Positions 17,082-25,722 of a stretch of 64,000 nucleotides of DNA are shown one piece after another. The position numbers and the translations under genes were made by a program. A model generated the notes under the pieces. It saw only the letters and a program-made list of their open reading frames with translations, did not search any database and was not told the origin of the DNA. The stretch covers positions 248,001 through 312,000 of the forward strand of contig JADJOY010000010.1 of NCBI GenBank assembly GCA_016713535.1, in the 5' to 3' direction. The first letter of the stretch is position 1; each line of letters begins with the position of its first letter. The stretch comes from JADJOY01 sp016713535 [NCBI: Deltaproteobacteria bacterium]. GTDB taxonomy: Bacteria > JADJOY01.

Positions 17082-18757
17082 TGGCGGGCGTGGGGAGCGC
17101 CCCGGCGAGCGACGGCGCGGCTCTCGCGGCGCCGCGCTGGCGGCGGCTGCGCGCGCGGCTCACGCGGGTGCTGCCGAGCCGCACGGGGCTCGCGCGCGGG
17201 CTCAGGATCGTGGGGATCGTGCTGATCGTGGTGGGCGCCGACTTCGCGGCCGAGGCGCTCTGGCCGTATCCGCTCCACCACTGGATCGACGAGGCCTCGC
17301 CGCGGATCTCGCCTTCGTACCGGCGCTTCGCCGAGCCCACCGACGGGCTGGCGCGGGTCGCGTTCCACCTCCGACCCACCGCGCGCACCCGCGCGGTGAC
17401 GCTCTACTTCGGGCTCGACGGCGAGCTGATCGAGAGCTCGTTCGAGAGCCTGTTCCTGAGCGCCATCCCGGGCATGCCGAGCGCCTATCAGCGGTTCCGC
17501 GACGGCCAGCTCGTGGAGCGCGTCGAGCTCGGTGACGCGCCGGGGGCTGCGGCGCCGGTGCGCTTCCAGGTGCGCTTCGAGGGTGAGCGGCTGGTGGTGG
17601 TGCGCGACGGCGTCGTGCTGCCGGCGGTGCCGTTCACGCTCGGCGCCCGCAGCCTGGGGTTCGCGCTCTACCCGTCCTATCCGGCGGCGCGCTACCGCGC
17701 CGACTACGACCGCATCGAGAAACTGCGCTTCGTGCTCGAGCGCGGCGGCGAGCGCTCGGTGGTGCGCGGGTGGGGTCCCTGGACCGGGTGGTGGGGGCGG
17801 CCGTTCTTCCTGGCGGCGATCGCGATCGGACTGTGGTGGAAGTCGAACCGGTCACGGGCCGCGCGCGTGGCGCTCGTCGCGCTGCCGTCGACGTTGCTCG
17901 CGTTGCCGACGGTGCTGGTGCTGATGACCGCGATCCGCGGGCCGTGGGCGGCCAAGGACGAGCGCTTCTTCGACGCGAACGGGTTTCGCCTCGAGCGCTA
18001 TCTGGCGTCGCGGGGGCACGCGCAGCCGCTACCCGCGGACGCGATCGTGGTCGCGTCGTTCGGCGGCTCGAGCACCGAAGGCGATCCCTACGATCGCCCC
18101 ACCGACACCTACGACTATCCGAGCCGGTTGCAGGCGCTGCTCAGGGGCACCGACGGCTACCGCGACCGCGAGGTCGAGGTCCTCAACATGGGGAAGGTCG
18201 GCGTGTCGTTCGACTCGATCATCCAGATCATGGACGACGTGCTGCCGCGGGTGCGGCCGCGGGTGATCACGCTCTCGTCGGTCTACAACAATGCGTTCGG
18301 CTTCAAGGTGACGAGCATCTTCGCCCACGTCACCGGGCATCCGGGTGCCGACGCCTCGGGATTCGGACCCAACTTCGAGTCGTTCGAGCACGCGCTCGGC
18401 TGCATCGCCGACCTCACGCGCGGGAACGGCGCCACGCCGCTCTGGATCGAGGAGTTCGTGGATCGGCGCTACTTCCTCGATCGCGACCTGCTCGGCGAGT
18501 ACCAGGCGCTCCTCGCGCGGGTCGCGAGCGAGCGGGGCGTCGATCTGGTGCGTTTCCAGGACGACGTCGACCGCGAGCCGAACCGGCTCCTCTTCTTCGA
18601 GTACGTCCACCCCACGAGCCTGGGCTACGACTGGATGGCGCGCCGGCTCGGCGAGTGGTTCGTGGCGAATCGCGAGAAGGTGCTTGCGCCGCTGCCCGAT
18701 CCGCCGCCGACCCGCCGCGCGAGCGAGATCGAGCTCTGCCGCGAGTTCCTGCGGTAG
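17081..18757 (+). CDS. Second membrane-anchored SGNH-type hydrolase
   Basis: 558 residues with the same plan as its upstream neighbour: an N-terminal helix (about 40-57), a beta-rich domain, two membrane helices (about 240-290), then an SGNH domain with 'SFGGSSTEGDPYD', 'SSVYNNAFGFK' and 'FFEYVHPTSLGYDWMA'. The shared 'NNAFG' block and gene order show the two are ancient paralogues. In this copy the final block reads 'EYVHPTSLGY', so the catalytic Asp position before His is Tyr-Val-His and the usual D-x-x-H is not obvious. Catalysis may use another acid. The gene ends just before a terminator-like hairpin (18826-18845). Confidence 0.8.
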   Translation: MAGVGSAPASDGAALAAPRWRRLRARLTRVLPSRTGLARGLRIVGIVLIVVGADFAAEALWPYPLHHWIDEASPRISPSYRRFAEPTDGLARVAFHLRPTARTRAVTLYFGLDGELIESSFESLFLSAIPGMPSAYQRFRDGQLVERVELGDAPGAAAPVRFQVRFEGERLVVVRDGVVLPAVPFTLGARSLGFALYPSYPAARYRADYDRIEKLRFVLERGGERSVVRGWGPWTGWWGRPFFLAAIAIGLWWKSNRSRAARVALVALPSTLLALPTVLVLMTAIRGPWAAKDERFFDANGFRLERYLASRGHAQPLPADAIVVASFGGSSTEGDPYDRPTDTYDYPSRLQALLRGTDGYRDREVEVLNMGKVGVSFDSIIQIMDDVLPRVRPRVITLSSVYNNAFGFKVTSIFAHVTGHPGADASGFGPNFESFEHALGCIADLTRGNGATPLWIEEFVDRRYFLDRDLLGEYQALLARVASERGVDLVRFQDDVDREPNRLLFFEYVHPTSLGYDWMARRLGEWFVANREKVLAPLPDPPPTRRASEIELCREFLR

Positions 18758-18825
18758 CCACCGCGGGCGACCTGACGCTCGCCCCTGAGCTCCCACGAAA
18801 CGGGGTTTGGATCGTGGGTGTGTAG

Positions 18826-18845
18826 GGGAGGGCGCGAGCCCTCCC
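18826..18845 (+). terminator. Hairpin between convergent genes, likely bidirectional terminator
   Basis: Perfect 8-bp stem GGGAGGGC / GCCCTCCC with loop GCGA, followed by GATTT. A weaker hairpin (CCCACGA / TCGTGGG, 18792-18818) precedes it. It lies between the ends of the SGNH gene and the minus-strand LVIVD gene. Confidence 0.6.
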
Positions 18846-18900
18846 GATTTCTCGCGGGGCGATCGTGGTTCGCGGCCGCAGCAGCGGGACCGCCTGGGGC

Positions 18901-20889
18901 CTACGGCGCGACGGGTAGCGACACCACGCCGGCTTCGCCGGCGGCGACCAGCAGCCGGTCTTGGTAGCGCACCGTGCTCATCGCCCAGCCGGGTGTCTCG
19001 TAGCGCCGGCCGATCGTGGGCGGCGACGAGCTCTCGTCGAGGTGCGCCACACCGGCCGGCCCGGTGCTCACCCAAAGGCCGTCCTGCTCGCGGGTCACCT
19101 GGTACACGTAGCCGCCGACGTGCTGCGTCCACCTGAGCGGTGGGTCGGTCGGCGACGCCGCGAGGTCGAAGGCGCGCACGTCACCTTGCGGCGTGCCGGC
19201 GTAGAGCGTGTCACCGTCCACGGTGATCGCGGTCGCGACCGGTCCGATCTTGAGCGGTCCGAGGGTCGCCCACTTGAGCACGCCCACGCGCCGCGGCGGG
19301 TCTTCGTCGGCGCGGAAGATCGCGACGCCTTCGCCGACTGTGCCGACGTACGCGTACGGTCCGCGCCCTGCGACTTCGAGGGTGTAGCCGCCGGAGAACG
19401 TCTCGCCGAGCATCTCGAAGCCCGCCGAGGTGCGCTTGAGGACGCCGAAGCCCACCTGCGAGTTCGCGAGGTAGACGTACTTCCCGACCACCGCCACGTC
19501 CCACGCGTGGCCGCCGCGGTCGGCGACCTCGATCCGCTCGGGCAGCCCGCCCTCGACTGGCCGCGTGATCAGCAGCCAGCCCAGCACGTCGCCGATCCAC
19601 AGCTCGTCGTCCACCACGAGCAGTCCGCGCGCGAGCCCCTCGGTCTTGAGCACGCCGATCTCGGCGGGCTTGGTGCGATCGGCGAGCGAGAACACGTGCA
19701 GCCCGTGCGCGCCGGCGGTCGAGTAGGCCTGGTCACCGACCACCTTGATGCGGTGGAAGAAGGGGGGTGGCTGGAACGCATACGCGACCGGCGGAACGCC
19801 CGGCTGGCGGACGTCGAGGGCGTAGACGCCTCGCGGCCCGAATGCGAACGGCAGGAGCGACGGATCGGCGAACGGTAGTGCCGGCTGCGGTGGAGCGGGC
19901 GCCGCGGCGAGGTCGAGGTGGTCGATCCAGTGTGGATGCGCGGGGTCGCTGACGTCGGCGACGCGCACCGGCGTTCCCTCGGAGGCCGCGTACGCGCGGT
20001 CGCCCTGGACCGCGACCCAGTCGCAGAAGTCGATGTCCGCCCACTTTCCCACCAGCTTGGGGTGGCGCGGATCGCTCACGTCCGCGGTGAGCAGCCCGCG
20101 CGCTCCGTGCGACAGGTACGCAAAGCTGCCCTTGATCGCGACGTGGCGCGGCATGGGGTCGGTGGGCTTGGGGCGCACGTCGTAGGGCACATCGAGCACG
20201 CCGAGGAGTGCCGGGTTCGACGGGTCGACGAGGTCGAAGATCATGAGCTTCTCGCTACCGACCGCGTACGCGCGGTCGCCCTCGACCACGATCTGCGCGT
20301 AGCTCTCGCCCGACGCAATCTGCCGCACCAGCTCGGGCGGCCCGGGCTCGCGCATCCTGTACACGGCGAGCCCGCCGTGCTCTTTGAACGCGAGGTAGAG
20401 GTAGCCCTTGCCCATCGCGATCGAGAGCGCGTAGCCGAGCCCACGGTGGCGGGCGATCTCCTTCATCTGGCCGGGCTCGGAGGCGTCGATCGTGATGAGC
20501 CCTTCGTATCCCGCCGCGGCGTACACGCGGTCGCCGTGGGAGAGACCTGCGTGGGTCGAGTTGCCGACGTTGATCGTGGACGCGATCTCGAGGTGGCCGT
20601 CGGGCTTGGGGCGCAGCTCGACGATCGAGAACCCGACCCCCGCCGCGAAGCCGCCCGGCACCGGCGTCGCGAAGCGGCAGATCGAGCCCCACAACACCGA
20701 GATCCGCTCCTGCTGCGTCACCCAGTTCCACGCCTTCTGGAAGTTCCGCTGCATCCACACGAAGCCGTGGCTCTCGCCGGAACGCCTGTCCTCGGCGTGC
20801 GCGAGCTGCGCCGTGACGAGTGGCCCCGCGATCGACGCGAGAGCAAGCGTGACCGCGAGCGAAAGCGCTCGTGAGCGGTGACTTCGCAT
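18901..20889 (-). CDS. Secreted LVIVD-repeat beta-propeller protein (cluster B)
   Basis: 662 residues from the ATG at 20889, chosen because it begins the signal peptide (MRSHRSRALSLAVTLALAS, cleavage after 'AHA', about residue 32). The mature part is many LVIVD blades, for example 'GLITIDASEPGQMKEIARHR', 'LMIFDLVDPSNPALLGVLD' and 'GLLTADVSDPRHPKLVGKW', suggesting two propellers. Homologues in clusters A (truncated) and D accompany the same cytochromes. It is transcribed away from the TM6-cytochrome fusion gene. Probably periplasmic or surface-exposed; LVIVD proteins have no firm biochemical function. Cofactor motifs (CxxCH) are absent. Confidence 0.85.
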   Translation of the reverse strand: MRSHRSRALSLAVTLALASIAGPLVTAQLAHAEDRRSGESHGFVWMQRNFQKAWNWVTQQERISVLWGSICRFATPVPGGFAAGVGFSIVELRPKPDGHLEIASTINVGNSTHAGLSHGDRVYAAAGYEGLITIDASEPGQMKEIARHRGLGYALSIAMGKGYLYLAFKEHGGLAVYRMREPGPPELVRQIASGESYAQIVVEGDRAYAVGSEKLMIFDLVDPSNPALLGVLDVPYDVRPKPTDPMPRHVAIKGSFAYLSHGARGLLTADVSDPRHPKLVGKWADIDFCDWVAVQGDRAYAASEGTPVRVADVSDPAHPHWIDHLDLAAAPAPPQPALPFADPSLLPFAFGPRGVYALDVRQPGVPPVAYAFQPPPFFHRIKVVGDQAYSTAGAHGLHVFSLADRTKPAEIGVLKTEGLARGLLVVDDELWIGDVLGWLLITRPVEGGLPERIEVADRGGHAWDVAVVGKYVYLANSQVGFGVLKRTSAGFEMLGETFSGGYTLEVAGRGPYAYVGTVGEGVAIFRADEDPPRRVGVLKWATLGPLKIGPVATAITVDGDTLYAGTPQGDVRAFDLAASPTDPPLRWTQHVGGYVYQVTREQDGLWVSTGPAGVAHLDESSSPPTIGRRYETPGWAMSTVRYQDRLLVAAGEAGVVSLPVAP

Positions 20890-21050
20890 CGAGATCCGGG
20901 CCAGCGGTGGCTGCGGTCGCGAGCGCCACGCGGGGATCTGCAGCATGCCAGAGCGGATGACCGATCGCCCAGCTTGCGCCACGAATGGACTCGTCAAGAT
21001 GCGCGCGCCAGCGGCACGCCGCGAGCGAAGCGAGTGGCTTGGGGGTGGGG

Positions 21051-21100
21051 CCCCGCCGAGACCGCGATCTTGGCGGGGCGGGGGTCTGGAACAGGCCCCC
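21051..21100 (+). repeat. G/C-rich inverted repeats
   Basis: CCCCGCC (21051-21057) pairs with GGCGGGG (21072-21078) across a 14-base loop. GGGGG (21080-21084) can then pair with CCCCC (21096-21100). The position upstream of a + strand gene argues against a terminator for that gene; it may be a repeat-family member or an RNA structure. Confidence 0.4.
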
Positions 21101-21122
21101 GCAGCGACTCGTCGCGAGCGAC

Positions 21123-21128
21123 TATAGT
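21123..21128 (+). promoter_or_regulatory. Candidate -10 element upstream of 21177
   Basis: GACTATAGTGGCCGCC: TATAGT 49 bp before the GTG start. Same TAnnnT-type context as other candidate promoters in the window. Confidence 0.5.
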
Positions 21129-21176
21129 GGCCGCCTCCCCGCACCTTCAACCGAAGCCGCAGGATCCCTCGCGCTC

Positions 21177-23858
21177 GTGCTGGAACGCTCAGGTTCCGAC
21201 GTCTGGTTGCTGGTCCCGACCGCCGCGGCGTGCGCGCTGTGTGTCACGCACAGCCTGCGGGTCCGCGGACGCGCCGCCACCGCGCGCATCTTCGGCGTGT
21301 GCGTGGCGTTCGTGATGGCGAAGGGCGCGATCGACGTGCCGCGGCTCGTCGACGAGATGCCGTACCGGATGCACCTCTCGATCTTCCAGGTCGGGCGCTA
21401 CAACCTCGGCGTGTTCCTGGGCCTTTGGCCGCTGATCCGGCTGGTGTCGCTCTACGTGGGGCTCGTCGGCGCCGAACTCTTGCTCTCGCGAACCTCGCGG
21501 CGCGATCGCTTCTGGTCGCTCAACGGGCTGGCGCTCTTTCTCTACTGCATGGCGGGCGAAGCCGTGGAGCACGCCAACCTGGCGCTCGGCTGGTGGACGT
21601 GGCAGCCGTGGATGCGGCTCGGCACCGACGTGCCGGCCCCCCTCCACTTCTTCTTCACCTGGATCGAGGTGGCGGTGGGCTGCTACCCGTCGATCCTGAT
21701 CTGCTTCCTGGTGGCCAAGCGTCCCGAGACGCGGGTTCGGAAGGCGTTCACACACCTCGCCGCATATTACGTGTTCCTGATCGTCATCTCGGGCGTGGCG
21801 CCGATGCTCCGCAACCCGATCCTGATCCCTGTCGCGGTGCTGCTCATGCTGATCGGGCTCTTCCCGGTGGGTCCTCGCATCGTGCCGGGTGAGCTTCGCC
21901 GTGCGCTCGCCGACCCCCGCACCCGCGCCGCGCACGGCGCCGGCCCTCGAGCCGTGAGCGGCGAGGCACGTCCGCGTCCGCGCGGTCCGTGGCTGCTCGC
22001 GGCGGTGGTGTGGATGGCCGCGCTGAGCGGCGGCGTGAACCTCGCGACCCAATCGTGGAGCCCATTCTTCCGCCTCAACCTGTTGCTCCATCCGGCGCTC
22101 GCGGTGGTGGCGCTGGGGCTCGTGCTGCGCGAGGCGCTGAAGCGGCTTCGGGCCGGCGGAACGCGTACGCCGTGGACGTTCCGCATCGGGCTCGTGCTGC
22201 TCTTCGCGATCCTGCCGGTGCGCTCGTACGTGCTCGCCAACGTGCCGTCGATCCCGCCGGACGCCGTCGACGGCCGGATGGTGTTGCCGGGGGTGGTGGT
22301 GGGGCTGGCGCTGGTGCTTGCCGGGCTGGTGAGGCCGGCGCGCTCGCCGGGCGGTCCACGCAACGTGCTCGCGGCGATCGCTGTGACGCTGCCGTGGCTG
22401 ATGGCGACGGCGATGGGCGCGGTGATCCTGCTGCGGTCGGGCGGCGGCCACGATCGGCGGCTCTTCAACGTCCACGCGCTCTGGGGCGGGCTCGCGGCCC
22501 TGACGGGGTGGCTCGCGGCGGCGGCGCTCGACGACCGCGGACGGCGCCTCGGTGGCTGGGCTCGCGGCCTGGTGGTGGGGGGCGGGGCGCTGGTGGGGCT
22601 GGCGCTCGCCGCCAACGCCGCGCTCGGGGTGTGGGGCTCGCCGCAACTCGTCGAGGTTCGCACCGATCCGCGTCCGGGCTCGCCGGCGTCGCGCGTGCCC
22701 ACCTTCGGCACACCGCTCGAGGCGCGCTGGCTCGCGATCTCCGATGGCTGCGGGGGGGCCGACGGCTGCCACGCCGAGATCGTCACAGAGGTGCGCCACT
22801 CGCTCCACGGCGCGGCGTTCGCGGCGCGGCTCTCCGCCGGTGGTGACGGCGCGAGCGCCTTCGGTCCCGGCTGCCTCGGCTGCCACGTGCCGAGCGCGCT
22901 CGCGGGTTTCCGCGAGGGAGCCGCGCCGATGCCTGTCGCCGCGCCCGAGGGGGACGCGGTCGGCTGCATCCTCTGCCACTCGGTCGAGCAGGCGTCGGTC
23001 GATCCCCCGTGGGGGGCGAGCTACCGGCTGCGCCTCGACGGTGACCTTCTGGCGCCGTTCCTGAGTGGCGCGCTCGGTGGCGGCTGGCGCGGCGTGGGTG
23101 AGCGCTACGCGATCGGCCTCAACGCCCGCGCCCACGGCCGCGCGTTCGGCGGACCGGTCCTCTCCGACGAGCAGCTCTGCCACACCTGTCACCACCTCCA
23201 GATCCGCACCATCACCGTCGGCATCCCGTGCGCCGACTGCCACATGCCACGCGCCACCAAGCTGGGCGAGACCGGCGAGCACAGGAGCCACCGCTTCCTG
23301 GGCGCGAACGCGGCGATGGCGCAGGCCACCGGGGACGCGGGCCGCGCCGAGCTTCTGGCCAGCCGGGCGCTCGCCGCGTGCCTGGTCGACACGCCGCCGT
23401 CGCGCGACGAGGAGCGCGACGCGACCCGTCCGCCGGTTGCGCCGGAGGCGTTCGAGGTGCCGTGTCTGCCGATCGCGCTGCGGCTGGTTGCGAGCGGCTC
23501 GGGCACCGCGGTTGCGCCCGCCGCCCCGCGGCTCGAGGTGCGGACCTCGAACCCGTGGATGACCCACGGCTTTCCCTCGGGCTCGCTCGGCGCCGTCGAG
23601 GTCTGGCTCGAGGTAACGGTGCGCGATGCATCCGGCGGGGAGGTCCTCGCGGTCGGCGGCGTCGATGAGCGCGGCGCGGTGACCGCGGACGCGCCGCGCC
23701 TCGGCGACCCGTCGCCTCCCGCGCCACGGGCGCCGGGCTCGTGGCACGAGCCGCCGTCGCGCGCCGCGCGCCAGCTCCTTCCCGGCGATGATCGCGTCGA
23801 CGTGTTCGAGCTGCCCGCGGGTGCTGCCTCAGTGGCGGCGCTCGACGTGTCGGCCTAG
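21177..23858 (+). CDS. TM6 domain fused to membrane pentahaem cytochrome c (cluster B, first copy)
   Basis: 893 residues to the TAG, 931 if the stop is read through. Residues 1-250 are a TM6 domain ('MAKGAIDVPRLVDEMPYRMH', 'GWWTWQPW', 'APMLRNPILIP'). A second membrane domain follows (about 280-500) in which only the first His of each pair found in the other cytochromes is kept. Five c-haem sites: CGGADGCH (about 524, a CX5CH), CLGCH (567), CILCH (598), CHTCH (668), CADCH (685). The frame after TAG (23856-23858) runs 37 more codons with the family ending 'WKYRKVSAAAWAM' and a TGA at 23970-23972 that overlaps the ribosome site of the next gene. That favours a lesion or readthrough at TAG. The GTG at 21177 is the first plausible start. 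Confidence 0.8.
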   Translation: MLERSGSDVWLLVPTAAACALCVTHSLRVRGRAATARIFGVCVAFVMAKGAIDVPRLVDEMPYRMHLSIFQVGRYNLGVFLGLWPLIRLVSLYVGLVGAELLLSRTSRRDRFWSLNGLALFLYCMAGEAVEHANLALGWWTWQPWMRLGTDVPAPLHFFFTWIEVAVGCYPSILICFLVAKRPETRVRKAFTHLAAYYVFLIVISGVAPMLRNPILIPVAVLLMLIGLFPVGPRIVPGELRRALADPRTRAAHGAGPRAVSGEARPRPRGPWLLAAVVWMAALSGGVNLATQSWSPFFRLNLLLHPALAVVALGLVLREALKRLRAGGTRTPWTFRIGLVLLFAILPVRSYVLANVPSIPPDAVDGRMVLPGVVVGLALVLAGLVRPARSPGGPRNVLAAIAVTLPWLMATAMGAVILLRSGGGHDRRLFNVHALWGGLAALTGWLAAAALDDRGRRLGGWARGLVVGGGALVGLALAANAALGVWGSPQLVEVRTDPRPGSPASRVPTFGTPLEARWLAISDGCGGADGCHAEIVTEVRHSLHGAAFAARLSAGGDGASAFGPGCLGCHVPSALAGFREGAAPMPVAAPEGDAVGCILCHSVEQASVDPPWGASYRLRLDGDLLAPFLSGALGGGWRGVGERYAIGLNARAHGRAFGGPVLSDEQLCHTCHHLQIRTITVGIPCADCHMPRATKLGETGEHRSHRFLGANAAMAQATGDAGRAELLASRALAACLVDTPPSRDEERDATRPPVAPEAFEVPCLPIALRLVASGSGTAVAPAAPRLEVRTSNPWMTHGFPSGSLGAVEVWLEVTVRDASGGEVLAVGGVDERGAVTADAPRLGDPSPPAPRAPGSWHEPPSRAARQLLPGDDRVDVFELPAGAASVAALDVSA

Positions 23859-23978
23859 TGGAAGTATCGCAAGGTGTCGGCGGCGGCCTGGGCCATGAGT
23901 GGCGGCGCCGGCGCCGCGCCCACACTCACGGTCGCTCGCCGTACCGAGCGCCTCACCCCCCTGGCTCGCTGAGGAAAC

Positions 23979-25712
23979 GTGACCGCGATCGACTCCGAGC
24001 ACGCCGCGTTCGCGCCCGAGGGCGCGCCCACGACGGCCCCGCAGCCGCCCATCGTCGGCTCGCGCGCCCGCACCGTGGTGCTCCTGCTCCTCGACGCGGC
24101 GCTCTTCGTGGTGCTCGCCTACAAGGGCATCGAGTACGCCCTGCTCGGCCTCGACGGCGTGGTGCCGCTCGGCATCGGGCTCGCGGTGCTCGGTGCCGCT
24201 GCGGGGACGCTGCTCGGCTTCTTCGCGCTCACCCACGAGCGGCTCGGCGTCGAGTCCCGCGAGCGCTGGTGGGACCAGCTCCTCGGCATGGTGATCGTGT
24301 GCGGCGGGCCGCTGGCACTGGTGCTGAGCGCCGTGACCAAGGGCTACACGAACGTGTGGATCCCGCTCGAGTGGCACAAGATCGCGCTCAACGTGCTGCT
24401 CATGGCGCGCATCGCCCCGAGCGGGGTTGTGGTGGCGATCGGAGTGGCGGTGACGCTCGCGGTCGCGCTGGCGCGCCGCAGGCGGGCCTCGGTGGCGGCG
24501 GCGATCGCGTTGCTGCTCGGCTGGGCGAGCCTGAGCGGCTGGTTCATCCTCTACGACCTCGGCTCGAGCAAGATGAAGGCGTACGTGATCGCCTTCGTGT
24601 TGCCGCTCGTCCTGGGGGCGGTGGCGGTCGGGCTCGGCTACGTGCGGTGGGCGATGCGGGCCGCGTTCGCGACCGCGCTCTCGTCACAGATCCTGTGGAT
24701 CTACGTGGGCTTCCTGCCATGGGAGCGGCTCCCGGATCCGTCCACCATGGGTCCCGCGATCACCCGCATCTATCCACGCCCCGGCGAGGCGCCCGGCTTC
24801 GACCTCCAGTACATGCGCGAGTTCGTTCTCTCGCACGACCGGCGCTTCCTCTTCACGTGTTACGGACCGAGCTCGGGCCTGGTGCGGATCGACCTCGCCA
24901 CCCACGAGGGCCAGGTGGTCGAGTTCCCCGGACTCGCGCGCTACCTGTGGTCGAACCCCGAGCGCGACCAGATCCTGAGCATGGACTGGGACAAGGGGAA
25001 CTTCCTGACCTTCCGCGGCGACCCGTTCGGGCTGGTGCGGCAGGTCAACATCCTCGAGCAGAACCGCATCGCGCCGTGGTCGTTCGCGGTGACGCCGGAT
25101 CGCATCTTCATCACCTTCCACGAGCAGCCGATCCTCGCCGAGTACGAACGAGAGACGCAGGCCTTCGTGCGCCAGCTTGCGATGCGCGACTTGGGCCTCA
25201 CGCGCTTCCGCAGCGGGCTGCTCAAGGTGCTCGCCGATCCCACCACCGGGCACCTCTTCGCCGAGCTCGGCATGACTGACCGCCGCGACCACTTCCTGCT
25301 GCTCGAGGTCGACCCGGTGTCGTTCACGATCGTCGACAAGCAGGTGCTGCCCGAGGGTGGGCTCGACTTCATCACGATCCCGGGGAAGAGCACCCTGTTG
25401 GCGGCGAGCTTCTTCTCGAACCGGTTCTACGAGTACTCGCTCGCGCCGCTGCGTCCGAAGCGGGTCTTCGAGGGGCCGCTCAACTCGCGCAACGTGCTCT
25501 ATGACCCGAAGCGCGACCTCTTCTACGCGCTCGCGTTTCTGCCCGGTGAGCTGTGGGCGTTCCGCTACGACGACCCGACCCAGATCGTGAAGCGGGTGCC
25601 GATCGGCAAGAAGGCGCAGTCGCTGATGCTCGACCCGGTCGACGACGTGTTGTGGGCGGGCAGCCAGGAGGGAGTGTTCCGGATCGAGCTCGCCAAGTGG
25701 CTCGCGCCGTGA
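23979..25712 (+). CDS. Membrane protein with C-terminal NHL/YVTN-like beta-propeller (cluster B)
   Basis: 577 residues. About seven membrane helices (residues 30-250), then a periplasmic propeller of short blades ('GLVRIDLATHEGQVVEFPGL', 'DLFYALAFLPGELWAFRYD', 'IGKKAQSLMLDPVDDVLWAG'). The GTG at 23979 follows GAGGAA with good spacing, the signal overlapping the TGA (23970-23972) of the extended upstream frame. Paralogues lie at 47922, 56809 and 58284, always beside a membrane pentahaem cytochrome or another propeller. No haem or metal motif is seen. Likely an accessory that docks a soluble partner or stabilises the cytochrome; the function is unknown. Confidence 0.75.
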   Translation: MTAIDSEHAAFAPEGAPTTAPQPPIVGSRARTVVLLLLDAALFVVLAYKGIEYALLGLDGVVPLGIGLAVLGAAAGTLLGFFALTHERLGVESRERWWDQLLGMVIVCGGPLALVLSAVTKGYTNVWIPLEWHKIALNVLLMARIAPSGVVVAIGVAVTLAVALARRRRASVAAAIALLLGWASLSGWFILYDLGSSKMKAYVIAFVLPLVLGAVAVGLGYVRWAMRAAFATALSSQILWIYVGFLPWERLPDPSTMGPAITRIYPRPGEAPGFDLQYMREFVLSHDRRFLFTCYGPSSGLVRIDLATHEGQVVEFPGLARYLWSNPERDQILSMDWDKGNFLTFRGDPFGLVRQVNILEQNRIAPWSFAVTPDRIFITFHEQPILAEYERETQAFVRQLAMRDLGLTRFRSGLLKVLADPTTGHLFAELGMTDRRDHFLLLEVDPVSFTIVDKQVLPEGGLDFITIPGKSTLLAASFFSNRFYEYSLAPLRPKRVFEGPLNSRNVLYDPKRDLFYALAFLPGELWAFRYDDPTQIVKRVPIGKKAQSLMLDPVDDVLWAGSQEGVFRIELAKWLAP

Positions 25713-25722
25713 CGTCGCGCCC

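Larger units (their letters stand above)
20890..21176 (+). other. Divergent intergenic region with hairpins
   Basis: 287 bp between the LVIVD and TM6-cytochrome genes. It holds the segment CCGCGAGCGAAGCGAGTGG, G/C-rich inverted repeats at 21051-21100, and a candidate -10 at 21123. No small gene is supported. Confidence 0.5.

Noticed and set aside
21189-23747. 852-codon open frame on the minus strand opposite the TM6-cytochrome fusion
   Set aside because: Arg/His/Glu-rich shadow of a gene with clear haem motifs on the other strand.
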